A stretch of DNA of 7,797 bases, from contig JAFYIK010000249.1 of assembly GCA_017538685.1 (NCBI GenBank), forward strand, positions 1 through 7,797, written 5' to 3'. The notes below the pieces were generated by a model. The model was not told where the DNA came from, ran no database searches, and was given only the letters and a program-made list of their open reading frames with translations. The position numbers and the translations under genes were made by a program. Shown here one piece after another: positions 7,572 through 7,797 of the stretch. The first letter of the stretch is position 1; each line of letters starts with the position of its first letter. This DNA is from Bacteroidales bacterium. GTDB lineage: Bacteria > Bacteroidota > Bacteroidia > Bacteroidales > UBA932.

Positions 7572-7797
7572 CAGAAGAAGTCCGCAGCCAACTGATCGAC
7601 TGGGCCGAGACCTACAACGACCCCGCCTACTTCGTGGAGGATCCCATTGCGTTCCCCCGCGAGTTCGCCTCGCGCGGCGCGTCCCTCCAGGACATCGAGA
7701 TCGCGGCTGTCTTCGCCGCTCACCTCGCCTGGGGCCGCCGCGCTATGATAGTCCGCGACTGCCAACGCCTCTTCGACGAAATGGACTGGCGCCCCTA
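7568..7797 (+). CDS. TIGR02757/DUF2400 family protein (3'-truncated by window edge)
   Basis: The first 76 residues are visible; the frame is open to the window end. The ATG at 7568-7570 overlaps the pepD TGA (ATGA), so coupled translation is likely. The pattern WAETYNDPAYFVEDPIAFP (12-30), the DIEIAAVFAAHLAWGRRAMI stretch (near 44-63) and the following LFDEMDWRP match the N-terminus of TIGR02757 proteins, where a DP..FP motif is followed by DxEIA...A.LAWG.R. Family members are usually about 250-260 residues, are common in Bacteroidetes, and have no function known to me. There is no signal peptide or membrane segment in the visible part, so a cytosolic protein is expected. The family call rests on remembered motifs. 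Confidence 0.85.
   Translation, partial: MTEEVRSQLIDWAETYNDPAYFVEDPIAFPREFASRGASLQDIEIAAVFAAHLAWGRRAMIVRDCQRLFDEMDWRP

Noticed and set aside
1..7797. Absence of CTAG as a second avoided tetramer.
   Set aside because: I also see no CTAG, but CTAG is rare in very many bacterial genomes, so it says little about this organism; kept only as a comparison for CATG.

Overview
The window is a gene-dense chromosomal stretch from a GC-rich member of the Bacteroidetes, most likely a Bacteroidales gut-type lineage. The evidence is DUF4831, a family I know from Bacteroidales; TIGR02757/DUF2400; a fused two-unit M16 peptidase of the Bacteroidales type; a POT transporter of Bacteroidetes character; no strong Shine-Dalgarno dependence; and TAnnTTTG promoter-like boxes. 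Codons end mostly in C or G, so this is not a low-GC Bacteroides. A genus cannot be named from the sequence alone. I see no mobile element, CRISPR array, tRNA or rRNA.

Layout: (1) The 3' part of an M16 zinc-metallopeptidase gene runs on the + strand to 2428; its N-terminus and HxxEH motif lie outside the window. (2) A 160-base convergent intergenic region (2429-2588) holds two related hairpins, one behind each converging gene. (3) A 508-residue proton-coupled peptide transporter gene (POT/PTR2 family) lies on the - strand (4115-2589). (4) A 67-base divergent intergenic region (4116-4182) carries a 9-12-9 palindrome whose two arms each read TAAATTTG outward, resembling paired Bacteroidetes -7 boxes. 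(5) A tight + strand operon follows: LpxL/HtrB-like lipid acyltransferase (4183-5097), secreted DUF4831 protein (5094-6110), aminoacyl-histidine dipeptidase PepD (6123-7571) and a TIGR02757/DUF2400 protein (7568 to the window end). Two of its three junctions are 4-base ATGA overlaps and the third gap is 12 bases, so translational coupling is likely.

How the genes may work together: three of the six products handle peptides. M16 degrades polypeptides, the POT carrier imports di- and tripeptides, and PepD hydrolyses dipeptides in the cytosol. The acyltransferase and DUF4831 pair points to the envelope. This grouping is inference from families and neighbourhood.

The most striking signal is compositional. 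By my base-by-base reading the palindromic tetramer CATG does not occur anywhere in the 7.8 kb, although its neighbours CATA, CATC, CATT, TATG, GATG and AATG are plentiful. Codons ahead of ATG avoid the C-ending synonym that is preferred elsewhere. This suggests lasting counter-selection of a CATG (NlaIII-type) target. The second signal is the pair of homologous 37-base hairpins with one compensatory base-pair change. I found no clear new multi-gene system.
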